64,000 nt of DNA from Renibacterium sp043789415 (GTDB lineage Bacteria; Actinomycetota; Actinomycetes; Actinomycetales; Micrococcaceae), in the NCBI RefSeq assembly GCF_043789415.1, contig NZ_JBDLLW010000001.1, positions 744,001-808,000 on the forward strand, read 5' to 3'. Position numbers and translations under genes: made by a program. The notes beneath the pieces were generated by a model that made no database searches, had not been told where the DNA came from, and saw only the letters and a list, made by a program, of their open reading frames with translations. Shown here piece by piece: positions 25,534 to 34,159 of the stretch. Position 1 is the stretch's first letter. Every line of letters begins with the position of its first letter.

Positions 25534-26772
25534 TCAGGCGGCTTGCTGCCGCGCCGCGACGAAGGCGCGAACGCAGGTTTCGACGTCGTCAGTGGAATGC
25601 GAGGCGGAGAGCTGCACCCGGATCCGCGCCGCACCGCGCGGCACCACCGGGAAGCTGAAGGCCGTGACATAGACGCCCTGCTCCAGCATGGCGTCGGCCA
25701 CTTTGGCGGCCAGCACGGCGTCGCCGAACATTACCGGGACGATGGCGTGCTCGCCGTCGAGCAGCTCGAAACCCTCCTCGGACATCCGCCGGCGGAACAA
25801 GGCAGCGTTCTCGAAGAGCTTCTCGCGCAGCCCAGCCGAATCGCGGACCAGTTCAAGAGCCTTCAAGGTGGCCGCCACGATAGCCGGAGCCAGCGAGTTG
25901 GAGAACAGGTAGGGCCGGGCCTTCTGCCGCAGCATTGCGACGATCTCGCCGCGGCCGGAGACATAGCCACCGGAGGCCCCGCCGAGGGCCTTGCCGAAGG
26001 TCCCGGTGTAGATGTCGATCCGCTCGGAGACCCCGGCGTGCTCGGGCGTGCCCGCTCCGGTGGCCCCCATGAAACCGACGGCGTGCGAGTCGTCCACCAT
26101 CACCAGGGCATCGTACTTCTCGGCCAGATCACAGATTGCCTCGAGCGGTGCCAGGTAGCCGTCCATCGAGAAGACGCCGTCGGTGACGATGATCTTGCGG
26201 CGTGCGCCACTGTTCTCTTGACCAGCACCGTTCTGCGCACCGCCGTTCTGCCCCGAGGCTTCGATCAGTTTGGCTTCCAGATCGGCCATATTCTGGTTCG
26301 CATAGCGGTAGCGGGCCGCTTTGGAGAGCCGGATGCCGTCGATGATCGAGGCGTGGTTCAGGGCGTCGGAGATGATCGCGTCCTCCGGGCCGAAGAGCGA
26401 TTCGAAGACCCCGCCATTGGCGTCGAAGCAGGAGGAGAACAGAATGGTGTCCTCGGTGCCCAGGAACTGGGAGACAGCTGCTTCGAGTTCCAGGTGCAGG
26501 TCCTGGGTGCCGCAGATAAAGCGCACACTGGCCATCCCGAAGCCGCGCTCGTCCAGCGCTTGCTTTGCGGCCTCGATCAGCGCGGGGTGGTCGGCTAGGC
26601 CGAGGTAGTTATTGGCGCAGAAGTTCAGCACCTGCTGGGTACCACCGTCCAGCGGCCCGGCGGCGATATGCGCGCTCTGCGCTGAGGCGATCTTCCGTTC
26701 TGTTTTGAACAGCCCCGCGCCGCGGATTTCACCCAGTTCGGCGCCGAGCTGGTCTTTGATGCTTGAGTACAT
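25534..26772 (-). CDS. kbl: 2-amino-3-ketobutyrate CoA ligase (glycine C-acetyltransferase)
   Basis: PLP enzyme that cleaves 2-amino-3-ketobutyrate with CoA to glycine and acetyl-CoA, the step after Tdh. 412 residues with FCANNYLGLADHPALIEAAK at the N-terminus, DALNHASIIDGIRLS, IIVTDGVFSMDGYLAPL, the Asp-His segment MVDDSHAVGFMG, and the PLP Lys in TGTFGKALGGASGGYV. It is about 14 residues longer than the usual 398 because of an Asn/Gly/Gln-rich insert (around SGQNGGAQNGAGQENSGA, near residue 185) on a surface loop. It follows tdh by 35 bp in one operon. Confidence 0.93.
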   Translation of the reverse strand: MYSSIKDQLGAELGEIRGAGLFKTERKIASAQSAHIAAGPLDGGTQQVLNFCANNYLGLADHPALIEAAKQALDERGFGMASVRFICGTQDLHLELEAAVSQFLGTEDTILFSSCFDANGGVFESLFGPEDAIISDALNHASIIDGIRLSKAARYRYANQNMADLEAKLIEASGQNGGAQNGAGQENSGARRKIIVTDGVFSMDGYLAPLEAICDLAEKYDALVMVDDSHAVGFMGATGAGTPEHAGVSERIDIYTGTFGKALGGASGGYVSGRGEIVAMLRQKARPYLFSNSLAPAIVAATLKALELVRDSAGLREKLFENAALFRRRMSEEGFELLDGEHAIVPVMFGDAVLAAKVADAMLEQGVYVTAFSFPVVPRGAARIRVQLSASHSTDDVETCVRAFVAARQQAA

Positions 26773-26807
26773 CGGAATCTCCTAAAAACTACGCTTGAAC
26801 CAGAAAA

Positions 26808-27854
26808 CTAAAAGACCGACCAGTCGAGCACGACTTTGCCACCCACGCCGGATTTCGCCTCGTTGAAACCGGCCTCCCACTGGGTAGCCGGCAGCACGTC
26901 GGTGACAATCGAGGAAATCCCGGCGTGCAGTACCGGGTTGGACATCAGCATGGCGCTCATCGCATACCAGGTCTCGAACATCTCCCGGCCATAGATGCCT
27001 TGCAGGGTCAGCATGTGAGTGACCACTTTGGCCCAGTCGATGTCGATCGGCGCGGCGGGCAGGCCGAGCATCGCGATCCGGCCGCCGTGGTTCATGTTCT
27101 CGATCATCTCGGGCAGCGCGGTGGGGTGGCCGGACATCTCCAGGCCGATGTCGAAGCCCTCGCGCATACCGAGTTCAGCCTGAGCTTCGCGGATCCGCAT
27201 CTGCGAGACGTCGATGGCTAAGTCCACGCCCAGCTTGCGGGCAAGTTCCAGCCGAGGGGCCGAGACGTCGGTGATCGCGATCTTGCGGGCTCCGGCGTGC
27301 CGGGCGACGGCGATCGCCATTAGCCCGATCGGCCCGGCCCCGGTGATCAGCACGTCCTCCCCGAGCAGCGGGAACTTCAGCGCGGTGTGCGTGGCGTTGC
27401 CCAGCGGATCGAAGATCGCACCGAGTTCTGGAGTGATCGCCGGATCCTGGTGCACCCAGACATTGGTCTCCGGGATCACCACGTACTCGGCGAAGGCACC
27501 GTCGCGCTGCACTCCGACGCTGAGCGTGCGGATGCACATCTGACGGCGACCGGCCCGGCAGTTGCGGCAGGTGCCGCAGACGATATGGCCTTCGCCGGAG
27601 ACCTTGTCCCCCACTTTGACGTCCCGCACGCCGTCGCCGATCTCCACGACTTCGCCATAGAACTCGTGTCCCGGGATAAGCGGCGCGCTGACTGTGGACT
27701 GCGCCCAGGCGTCCCAGGCTTGGATATGCAGATCGGTGCCGCAGATCCCGGTGGTGGCGACCCGGATTTTGACGTCGAATTCACCGGTTCGCGGTTCGGG
27801 ACGGTCAACGAGTTCGAAACCGGCCTGTGGACCGGGTTTGAAGAGTGCTTTCAC
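26808..27854 (-). CDS. tdh: L-threonine 3-dehydrogenase
   Basis: Zinc- and NAD-dependent oxidation of threonine to 2-amino-3-ketobutyrate. 348 residues. Catalytic zinc ligands are in TTGICGTDLHIQAWD (Cys) and IPGHEFYGEVVE (His, Glu), the structural zinc cysteines are in VCGTCRNCRAGRRQMC, and the NAD fold is DVLITGAGPIGLMAIAVARH. The TDLHIQAWDAWAQ segment is specific to Tdh among medium-chain dehydrogenases. It is followed by kbl and preceded at 10 bp by the Gfo/Idh oxidoreductase gene, so the three probably form one transcript. Confidence 0.94.
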   Translation of the reverse strand: MKALFKPGPQAGFELVDRPEPRTGEFDVKIRVATTGICGTDLHIQAWDAWAQSTVSAPLIPGHEFYGEVVEIGDGVRDVKVGDKVSGEGHIVCGTCRNCRAGRRQMCIRTLSVGVQRDGAFAEYVVIPETNVWVHQDPAITPELGAIFDPLGNATHTALKFPLLGEDVLITGAGPIGLMAIAVARHAGARKIAITDVSAPRLELARKLGVDLAIDVSQMRIREAQAELGMREGFDIGLEMSGHPTALPEMIENMNHGGRIAMLGLPAAPIDIDWAKVVTHMLTLQGIYGREMFETWYAMSAMLMSNPVLHAGISSIVTDVLPATQWEAGFNEAKSGVGGKVVLDWSVF

Positions 27855-27864
27855 GGCAATAACT

Positions 27865-29040
27865 CTACCGTTGCCCGCCCTCGAAATACGCCACTAGATC
27901 GGCCGGTAATTCCGGCACCTGCCGGGCTCCGCCGTCGGATCTGAGCGACTGGGCCGCGAGTACTCCGGCGGCCACCGCCTGCCGCGCCGCGATCGGACTG
28001 GTCTCGGTGACGCCCCCGGAGCGAGCGAAGCGCAGGAACTCAGCGATCAGCGCGGGGTCAGCTCCACCATGGCCTTCGTCGTCACCGGCGATCTCAAGGG
28101 TTTCGTCGGCTTCAGGCAAACCCGAAATCGAACGGGAGGTCCACACCTTGATCGTGCCGCCGGGGCCATCTCCGTAGTTCTCGATTCGTCCAGCGGTGCC
28201 GATCACGGTGTAGTTCCGCCAGTAATCGGGGGTGAACATGCACTGCTGATAAGAGGCCAGCACCCCGTTGTCGAGCACCATCTGCATCATCGAGAGGTCC
28301 TCGACGTCGATCGCCGGGTTCAGCTCGGTCTGTGCGGTGGGCGGCCAGTTGTCTTTCGAGAACCAATCCGCCATCCGGCGGTCGGTATTGTCTCGCCGCG
28401 AAGCCACTCCCCCGTAAACGCTGAGCGAACCGATGGCAGAAACCTGCCGGGTGTAACCACCGGCCAGCCAGTGGATCACATCGATATCGTGAGCGCCCTT
28501 TTGCAGCAGCAGGGAATTCACCTTGGCTTGCTGGGCGTGCCAGTCCTTGAAGTAGTAGTCCCCGCCGTTGCCGACGAAATGCCGGCACCAGATCGCTTTC
28601 ACCTCGCCGATCCGGCCGGATTGGATCACCTCGCGCAGCTGCCGGATCACCGGCATATGCCGCATATTATGGCCGAGGTAGAGCCTGGTTTTAGTGCGGT
28701 AGGCGGTCTCCAGGATCGCGTCGGCGGCTTCCAGGGAGATCTCCAGTGGCTTCTCGCAGAACACCGGGATGCTGGCCTCCAGTAGCGGGATCACCACCTC
28801 GGCGTGGGCGAAGTCGGGTACGAGGACGACGACGGCGTCCACACCCTCGGCGATCAGCTCGGCCAGGCTCTCGGTCACTTTCGCGCCCGGGAGCTTGGCG
28901 GCGGCATCCGCCCGGCCGCGTTCGCTGGTATCGCAGACCACGCTGACCCGGGAACCCTCACCGGGTCTCTCCAGGTACCGCCACAGCCCGGCGCGCAGGC
29001 CAAAGCCCACAATCCCGACGCGCAGATCTTCTTCGCTCAT
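27865..29040 (-). CDS. Gfo/Idh/MocA-family oxidoreductase
   Basis: NAD(P)-dependent dehydrogenase of 391 residues. The Rossmann start is LRVGIVGFGLRAGLWRYLER, the family CEKPLE motif is near residue 110, and KGAHDIDVIHWLAGG near 200 supplies the catalytic Asp/His region. Such enzymes usually oxidise sugars, inositols or their derivatives; the substrate is unknown. The frame stays open to 29109, but that start would lie inside the long palindrome at 29056-29112; the ATG at 29040 (MSEEDLRVGIV) after GGCGAGGGC is better. It lies directly upstream of tdh-kbl, so a link to threonine or aldehyde metabolism is possible but unproven. Confidence 0.85.
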   Translation of the reverse strand: MSEEDLRVGIVGFGLRAGLWRYLERPGEGSRVSVVCDTSERGRADAAAKLPGAKVTESLAELIAEGVDAVVVLVPDFAHAEVVIPLLEASIPVFCEKPLEISLEAADAILETAYRTKTRLYLGHNMRHMPVIRQLREVIQSGRIGEVKAIWCRHFVGNGGDYYFKDWHAQQAKVNSLLLQKGAHDIDVIHWLAGGYTRQVSAIGSLSVYGGVASRRDNTDRRMADWFSKDNWPPTAQTELNPAIDVEDLSMMQMVLDNGVLASYQQCMFTPDYWRNYTVIGTAGRIENYGDGPGGTIKVWTSRSISGLPEADETLEIAGDDEGHGGADPALIAEFLRFARSGGVTETSPIAARQAVAAGVLAAQSLRSDGGARQVPELPADLVAYFEGGQR

Positions 29041-29055
29041 GCCCTCGCCCTTCGC

Positions 29056-29112
29056 CGAGTGTGCAGATTTACATGTTTTGAACCCTCTAAAAGGTGTAAA
29101 TCTGCACACTCG
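29056..29112. repeat. 18-bp perfect palindrome between gatB and the oxidoreductase gene
   Basis: CGAGTGTGCAGATTTACA at 29056-29073 is perfectly repeated in inverse at 29095-29112 around a 21-base loop holding TTTTGAACCCT. The arms are AT/GC-mixed with no T-rich tail on either side, so it does not look like an ordinary terminator. The palindrome at 39825-39883 has a similar layout and the loop core TGAACCCT. Confidence 0.75.
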
Positions 29113-29120
29113 ATGTGTAA

Positions 29121-30626
29121 CTAGCCTTCGACTCCCAGGGTTTTCAGGATCAGCTCGCGCACTCGCCCGGCGTCGGCCTGACCACGGGTGGCCTTCATCA
29201 CGCCTCCCACGATCGCCCCGACGGCCTGCACTTTTCCGCCACGGATCTTGTCCGCCACATCGGGTTGCGCGGCCAGCGCCTCGTCGATCGCGCTCTGCAG
29301 CGCACCGTCGTCGGAGACCACTTCGAGTCCACGAGCGGCCACCACCTCGCTCGGCGAGCCCTCACCGGCCAGCACGCCGTCGAGCACCTCGCGGGCCAGC
29401 TTGTCGTTGATCTTGCCGGAGTCGATCAGCCCTTGCAGCTCGACCACCACAGCCGGGCTAACGCCCAGTTCCACGGGTTCGACGTCGGCCAGCTTGGCAC
29501 GGCGGGCGATCTCGCCCATCCACCACTTCCGGGCCACCGCAGCCGAGGCCCCGGCGGCAACTGTCGCCTCGATCTCATCCAGGATCCCGGCGTTCACCAC
29601 GTCCCGGAACTCCAGATCGCTATAACCCCAATCGGCCTGCAGGCGCTTACGGCGCTCGGCGGGCGGCTCGGGCAGCTGAGCACGCAGTTCCTCGACCCAC
29701 TCCGGCGAGGCCACCACGGGCACCAGATCAGGTTCCGGGAAGTAACGGTATTCATCGGCGTCGGACTTGGGACGGCCCGAGGTGGTGGAACGGGTGTCCT
29801 CGTGCCAGTGCCTGGTCTCCTGGACGATCTTCTCGCCCGCGTCCAGCACCCCGGCGTGCCGTTCCATCTCGAAGCGCACCGCGTGTTCCACGGCGCGCAG
29901 CGAGTTCACGTTCTTGGTCTCGGTGCGGGTGCCGAGCTGGTCACTGCCCTTCGGCATCAACGAGACGTTAGCATCGCAGCGCACATTGCCGCGCTCCATC
30001 CGGGCGTCCGAGACGCCGAGGTTCTTCACGATCTCGCGGATCGCCGCAACATAGGCCTTGGCCAGCTCTGGGGCGCGTGCCCCGGCACCCAAGATGGGCT
30101 TGGTGACGATCTCCACCAACGGCACCCCGGCCCGGTTGTAGTCCACCAAGGAGTAGTCGGCGCCCTGGATCCGGCCGGTCGCACCACCCAGGTGGGTCAG
30201 CTTACCGGCGTCCTCCTCCATATGGGCACGTTCGATCTCCACCCGGAAGACCGTGCCGTCGGCCAGCTCGATGTCGAGGTAGCCGTCGTAGGCGATCGGC
30301 TCGTCGAACTGTGAGGTCTGGAAGTTCTTCGGGGTGTCCGGGTAGAAGTAGTTCTTCCGGGCAAAACGGCAGAACTCGGCGATCTTGCAGTTGAGCGCCA
30401 GACCGATCTTGATCGAGCTCTCCACCGCGGCTTTGTTCACCGTGGGAAGCACCCCGGGCAGGCCCAGATCGACTTCGTTGACATTGGTGTTCGGCACATC
30501 GCCGAAGGCGTTCGGCGCCGAGGAGAACATCTTCGTCACGGTGTTGAGCTCGACGTGCACCTCGAAGCCAAGCGCCGGATCGTAACGTTCCAGCAGTTCG
30601 TCGAAGGGAACCAGAGTGTCGGTCAT
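29121..30626 (-). CDS. gatB: Asp-tRNA(Asn)/Glu-tRNA(Gln) amidotransferase subunit B
   Basis: tRNA-binding kinase subunit of the GatCAB complex, which makes Gln-tRNA and Asn-tRNA from mischarged precursors. 501 residues. It starts with GFEVHVELNT, then FARKNYFYPDTPKNFQTSQF, SLVDYNRAGVPLVEIVTKP and DANVSLMPKG in the catalytic cradle, and has a C-terminal YqeY-like helical tail (VVAARGLEVVSDDG, GKVQAVGAIVGGVMKATRGQAD). Its ATG overlaps the gatA stop by one base (TAATG). Last gene of gatCAB. Confidence 0.96.
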   Translation of the reverse strand: MTDTLVPFDELLERYDPALGFEVHVELNTVTKMFSSAPNAFGDVPNTNVNEVDLGLPGVLPTVNKAAVESSIKIGLALNCKIAEFCRFARKNYFYPDTPKNFQTSQFDEPIAYDGYLDIELADGTVFRVEIERAHMEEDAGKLTHLGGATGRIQGADYSLVDYNRAGVPLVEIVTKPILGAGARAPELAKAYVAAIREIVKNLGVSDARMERGNVRCDANVSLMPKGSDQLGTRTETKNVNSLRAVEHAVRFEMERHAGVLDAGEKIVQETRHWHEDTRSTTSGRPKSDADEYRYFPEPDLVPVVASPEWVEELRAQLPEPPAERRKRLQADWGYSDLEFRDVVNAGILDEIEATVAAGASAAVARKWWMGEIARRAKLADVEPVELGVSPAVVVELQGLIDSGKINDKLAREVLDGVLAGEGSPSEVVAARGLEVVSDDGALQSAIDEALAAQPDVADKIRGGKVQAVGAIVGGVMKATRGQADAGRVRELILKTLGVEG

Positions 30627-32251
30627 TATTTCGTTCCTTCCACAACAACTGTGCTCGATTCGCCGGGTCCCGATTCGCCGAGGCTGGCTTCAGCAGGGTT
30701 CAATTCTGGCGCGCGGTCCAGGATCGGCCCGCCCCAGTTCGCCTCGTGCAGCGCTTCCAGGGCAGCACCCACCCGGTACATCCGAGCGTCCTCCCGGGCC
30801 GGGGCGAGGATCTGGATGCCGGAGGGCAGTCCGTCCTCATCGGCCAGGCCATTGGGCAGCGACATGCCGGGCACGCCGGCGAGGTTCGCCGGGATAGTCG
30901 CCACGTCGTTGAGGTACATGGCGAGCGGGTCGTCCATCTTCTCGCCGAACTTGAAGGCCGTGGTCGGCGCGGTCGGCGAGATCAGCACATCGGCCTTTTC
31001 GAAGGCCGCGGCGAAGTCACGCTGGATCAGCGTACGCACCTTCTGAGCGGAACCGTAGTAGGCGTCGTAGTAGCCCGCGGAGAGCGCGTAGGTACCCAGG
31101 ATGATCCGGCGCTTCACCTCGTCGCCGAAGCCTTTGGCCCGGGTAGCCGACATGACTCGCTCGATGGTCAGCGGCCCCTCTTCAGGCAGGGTGCGCAGGC
31201 CGAACCGGACGCCGTCGAACTTGGCCAGGTTGCTGGAGGCCTCCGAGGGCATGATCAGGTAGTAAGCGCCCAGCGCGTAGCTGAAGCTGGGGCAGGAGAC
31301 CTCGACGATCTCGGCACCCGCGCCGCGCAGCAGCTCCAGAGACTCCCGGAACCGGGCTTCGATGCCCTCCTGGTAGCCTTCACCGCCGAGTTCCTTCACC
31401 ACGCCGATCCGCACCCCGCTCAGATCACCACCGGCACCCAGCCGGGCAGCCTCCGCCAAGCCGGTGCAGCCGGTCTGACCGTTCACCGGGTCGGGCAGCG
31501 AGGTGGAGTCCTTGGGGTCGTGCCCGCCGATCACTTCGTGCAGCAGTGCCGCGTCGAGCACGGTCCGGCTCACCGGTCCGATCTGGTCAAGCGAGGAGGC
31601 CATAGCAATCGCCCCGTAGCGGGAGACGCCGCCGTAAGTGGGCTTGACGCCCACGGTTCCGGTGACCGCGCCGGGCTGCCGGATCGAGCCGCCGGTATCG
31701 GTGCCCAGCGCCAGCGGAGCTTCAAAGCTCGCGACGGCGGCCGCTGAGCCACCACCGGAGCCACCGGGGATCCGTTCCAGATCCCAGGGGTTACGGGTCG
31801 GACCGAAGGCCGAATGCTCGGTGGAAGAGCCCATCGCAAACTCATCCAGGTTGGTCTTACCCAGGATCGGCATCCGGGCGGCGCGGATCTTCTCGATCAC
31901 GGTGGCGTCATAGGGGCTGACCCAGCCCTCCAGAATCTTCGAACCGGCGGTGGTCGGCTGGCCGACCGTGACGATCAGATCTTTGATCGCAATCGGCACC
32001 CCGGCCAGTTCCGGAAGCTCTTTGCCCGCGGCCCGGTCGGCGTCGACCTCGGCGGCGACCCGAAGCGCCTCTTCGGCGTTCAGGTGCAGGAAGGCGTTGA
32101 GCTGGCCGTCGACGGCAGCGATCCGGTCCAGATAAGCCTGGGTCAGCTGAACGCTGCTCAGTTCACCGGCGGCCAGTTTGGCAGCCAGAGCAGCGGCGGA
32201 AAGCCTGATCAATGAGCTTGCATCGTGCTCAGTCATCGGAATATGAGTCAT
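30626..32251 (-). CDS. gatA: Asp-tRNA(Asn)/Glu-tRNA(Gln) amidotransferase subunit A
   Basis: Glutaminase/amidase subunit that supplies ammonia to GatB. It has the amidase-signature catalytic Lys in GVPIAIKDLIVT, the Ser-rich loop IPGGSGGGSAAAVAS, and the nucleophile Ser in GTDTGGSIRQPG. At 541 residues it is a little longer than the usual 485-515, mainly at the C-terminus, where an acidic/Pro-rich tail follows ILAPAREDARMYRVGAALEA. The ATG at 32251 has GAGGA nine bases before it. It follows gatC by five bases. Confidence 0.96.
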   Translation of the reverse strand: MTHIPMTEHDASSLIRLSAAALAAKLAAGELSSVQLTQAYLDRIAAVDGQLNAFLHLNAEEALRVAAEVDADRAAGKELPELAGVPIAIKDLIVTVGQPTTAGSKILEGWVSPYDATVIEKIRAARMPILGKTNLDEFAMGSSTEHSAFGPTRNPWDLERIPGGSGGGSAAAVASFEAPLALGTDTGGSIRQPGAVTGTVGVKPTYGGVSRYGAIAMASSLDQIGPVSRTVLDAALLHEVIGGHDPKDSTSLPDPVNGQTGCTGLAEAARLGAGGDLSGVRIGVVKELGGEGYQEGIEARFRESLELLRGAGAEIVEVSCPSFSYALGAYYLIMPSEASSNLAKFDGVRFGLRTLPEEGPLTIERVMSATRAKGFGDEVKRRIILGTYALSAGYYDAYYGSAQKVRTLIQRDFAAAFEKADVLISPTAPTTAFKFGEKMDDPLAMYLNDVATIPANLAGVPGMSLPNGLADEDGLPSGIQILAPAREDARMYRVGAALEALHEANWGGPILDRAPELNPAEASLGESGPGESSTVVVEGTK

Positions 32252-32256
32252 TGGGA

Positions 32257-32553
32257 TCAGTCCTCATCCAAGATCGCCGGAACTTTGAATCTGCCATCTT
32301 CGGAATCCGGAGCGCCGGAGAGCGCCTGCTCTTGGCTCAGCACATGCCCCACCACATCCTCACGGAGCACATTGCTCAGCGGAATCGGGTGTGAGGTCGC
32401 GGGCACCTCGGGGCCGACGATCTCGCTCACGGTTTTCACCGAATCGACGATGACGGCGAGTTCGCCCGCCATCCGGTCCAATTCGGCGTCGGACATCTCA
32501 ATGTGAGCCAGCTGCGCGAGGTGCGCAACGTCGTCACGATTGATTTCAGTCAT
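32257..32553 (-). CDS. gatC: Asp-tRNA(Asn)/Glu-tRNA(Gln) amidotransferase subunit C
   Basis: Small subunit (98 residues) that clamps GatA to GatB. The family pattern is clear: DDVAHLAQLAHIEMSDAELD, then NVLREDVVGHVLSQEQALSGAP and GRFKVPAILDED at the end. The start is placed at MTEINRDDV (32553), with GGGAG five bases upstream. The frame extends seven codons further without a ribosome site. Confidence 0.93.
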   Translation of the reverse strand: MTEINRDDVAHLAQLAHIEMSDAELDRMAGELAVIVDSVKTVSEIVGPEVPATSHPIPLSNVLREDVVGHVLSQEQALSGAPDSEDGRFKVPAILDED

Positions 32554-32619
32554 GGGACTCCCTGGAGAAAACATCAGTGGTTGCCCTCTAGTCTATCCAT
32601 GCCCAGCGCGGAACAGCGT

Positions 32620-33123
32620 TCAGAGCTCCAGCCGGTAAACCTGTAACCAGATCTCGGTATCCGGCACTGGCCAGTCCCGCTCGGGCACCCGGGAAAATCC
32701 CAGGCTCCGGTAGAGCGCGTGCGCGGAGTGCCAGTCCTTCCCGGTGGTCAGGCTGACCGCTTCGATGCCGTCGAGCGTCCTGGCGAGTTCGATCACGGCC
32801 ATGACCATAGCTTTGCCGATACCGGAGCGCTGAGCAGCAGGGTCGACCACCAGGATTCGCATCTCTAATTCATCGGGGAGCGCAATATCGGCGAAACGCT
32901 CTCCGTGTCGGGCCAGAGTCACCGCCCCCGCCACCTGGTCAGCACGTTCGGCGACCCAGAGTTGAGCAGCCTCTGCACGCCGTTCTACCTGCTCGATCTG
33001 CCGCATATAAGGATGCTCAGCGGAATCGAAATACCCAGCGGCTAAATAAGAATCACGGGTGATCCGGGCGATCTCGTCGTAATCCTCGGGCTGGGCGGGG
33101 CGAAAGTTGATCACTAGATCCAC
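32620..33123 (-). CDS. GNAT-family N-acetyltransferase
   Basis: 167-residue acetyl-CoA-dependent acetyltransferase. Motif A is EMRILVVDPAAQRSGIGKAM (residues about 88-107) with the CoA-binding RxGIG core, and AHALYRSLGFSRVPERDW is the usual motif B region. The acceptor is unknown. Its GTG start overlaps the lipid-kinase gene by about ten bases; an alternative GTG at 33114 overlaps the kinase stop as TAGTG. The two genes are probably cotranscribed. Confidence 0.85.
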   Translation of the reverse strand: MDLVINFRPAQPEDYDEIARITRDSYLAAGYFDSAEHPYMRQIEQVERRAEAAQLWVAERADQVAGAVTLARHGERFADIALPDELEMRILVVDPAAQRSGIGKAMVMAVIELARTLDGIEAVSLTTGKDWHSAHALYRSLGFSRVPERDWPVPDTEIWLQVYRLEL

Positions 33124-34007
33124 AGTGTCAGAGCTTTGGGCAGCACTTCAATCTGTAACGGCAATGCGTCGATCCGCTCGCCATCGGCGTAAGCCACCAC
33201 ACCGCTGGCCGCAATGCTCACCGAGCGGACCCTCCGGATGCTGACCTCGGCCTCTCCAGTGTGTTTCCCCGAGAACACTTTGGGGAAGAGCGCAATGAAA
33301 CGCAGCCTCGACATCGGTGAGACCACGAAGAGGTCCAATTCGCCGTCGTCCATCTCCGCATCCGGGGTGATCTTCATACCGCCGCCCAGGGAACGCCCAT
33401 TGCTCACCGCGATCAGCATGGCTTCGAGGTCTTGGGTTTCGCCGTCGACTACTAATCGATAGGAAATCGGCCGGAAAGTGGCCAGTTCACGGACGATAGC
33501 GAGGTTATAACGCTGCCTGCCCTTCGGCCAGCTCCAGCTATTGGCTCTTTCGTTCACTCTCGCGTCGAAGCCCGCCGAAAGGGATACCGCGAAAAACTGA
33601 CTGCGCTGCCCGGAAGTCACCTTGCCCAGGTCGACGGTGCGCGGTTGCTCGGCCCCGGCAAGGAAACGGTCGACGGCGGCAGGCAGGTCTCGCAACGGAA
33701 TACCCAGGCTGCGGGCCGCGTCGTTGCCGGTGCCCACCGGAATCAGCCCCAGTGGCACTCGCGGAACCCCATCGGCTGCCAGCGCGTTGACGCCTAGGTG
33801 AACCATTCCGTCCCCACCCACCATGAGCAGAGCATCAACACCTTCGATGAGCACTCTTCGAACGTGCCCGGCCAGAGCCTGGTAGCTCGTTTCCCGAAGC
33901 AGCACGGTCTGATGCCCAGCGGCCTGCAGCAGCCCGCGCACCTTATCTCCGCTGGCCTTACTGCTGCCAAAAGCGGCTTGTGGATTGACGGCCACCGCGA
34001 TCTTCAT
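33114..34007 (-). CDS. diacylglycerol/lipid kinase family protein
   Basis: 297 residues with the DAGK catalytic fold. The nucleotide loop is LLMVGGDGMVHLGVNALA (the usual GGDGT reads GGDGM), LIPVGTGNDAARSLGI is at about 85-100, and NGRSLGGGMKITPDAEMDDGELDLF gives the second-domain signature. It probably phosphorylates diacylglycerol or a related lipid at the inner membrane face. It is followed at once by the GNAT gene. Confidence 0.87.
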   Translation of the reverse strand: MKIAVAVNPQAAFGSSKASGDKVRGLLQAAGHQTVLLRETSYQALAGHVRRVLIEGVDALLMVGGDGMVHLGVNALAADGVPRVPLGLIPVGTGNDAARSLGIPLRDLPAAVDRFLAGAEQPRTVDLGKVTSGQRSQFFAVSLSAGFDARVNERANSWSWPKGRQRYNLAIVRELATFRPISYRLVVDGETQDLEAMLIAVSNGRSLGGGMKITPDAEMDDGELDLFVVSPMSRLRFIALFPKVFSGKHTGEAEVSIRRVRSVSIAASGVVAYADGERIDALPLQIEVLPKALTLWI

Positions 34008-34159
34008 CGATCCATCCTCCAGACCTGCCGGGCACCCGAGAGCTACTCAGCTCATCGGGCCGATGAACCGGGCCGAGCGGAAATTGCCAAGCTCACCTTC
34101 AATGACGCACCATATTACGGGCAGAAGACCCGCTTAGCCATCGTGTGGAAAGGCCGTTT

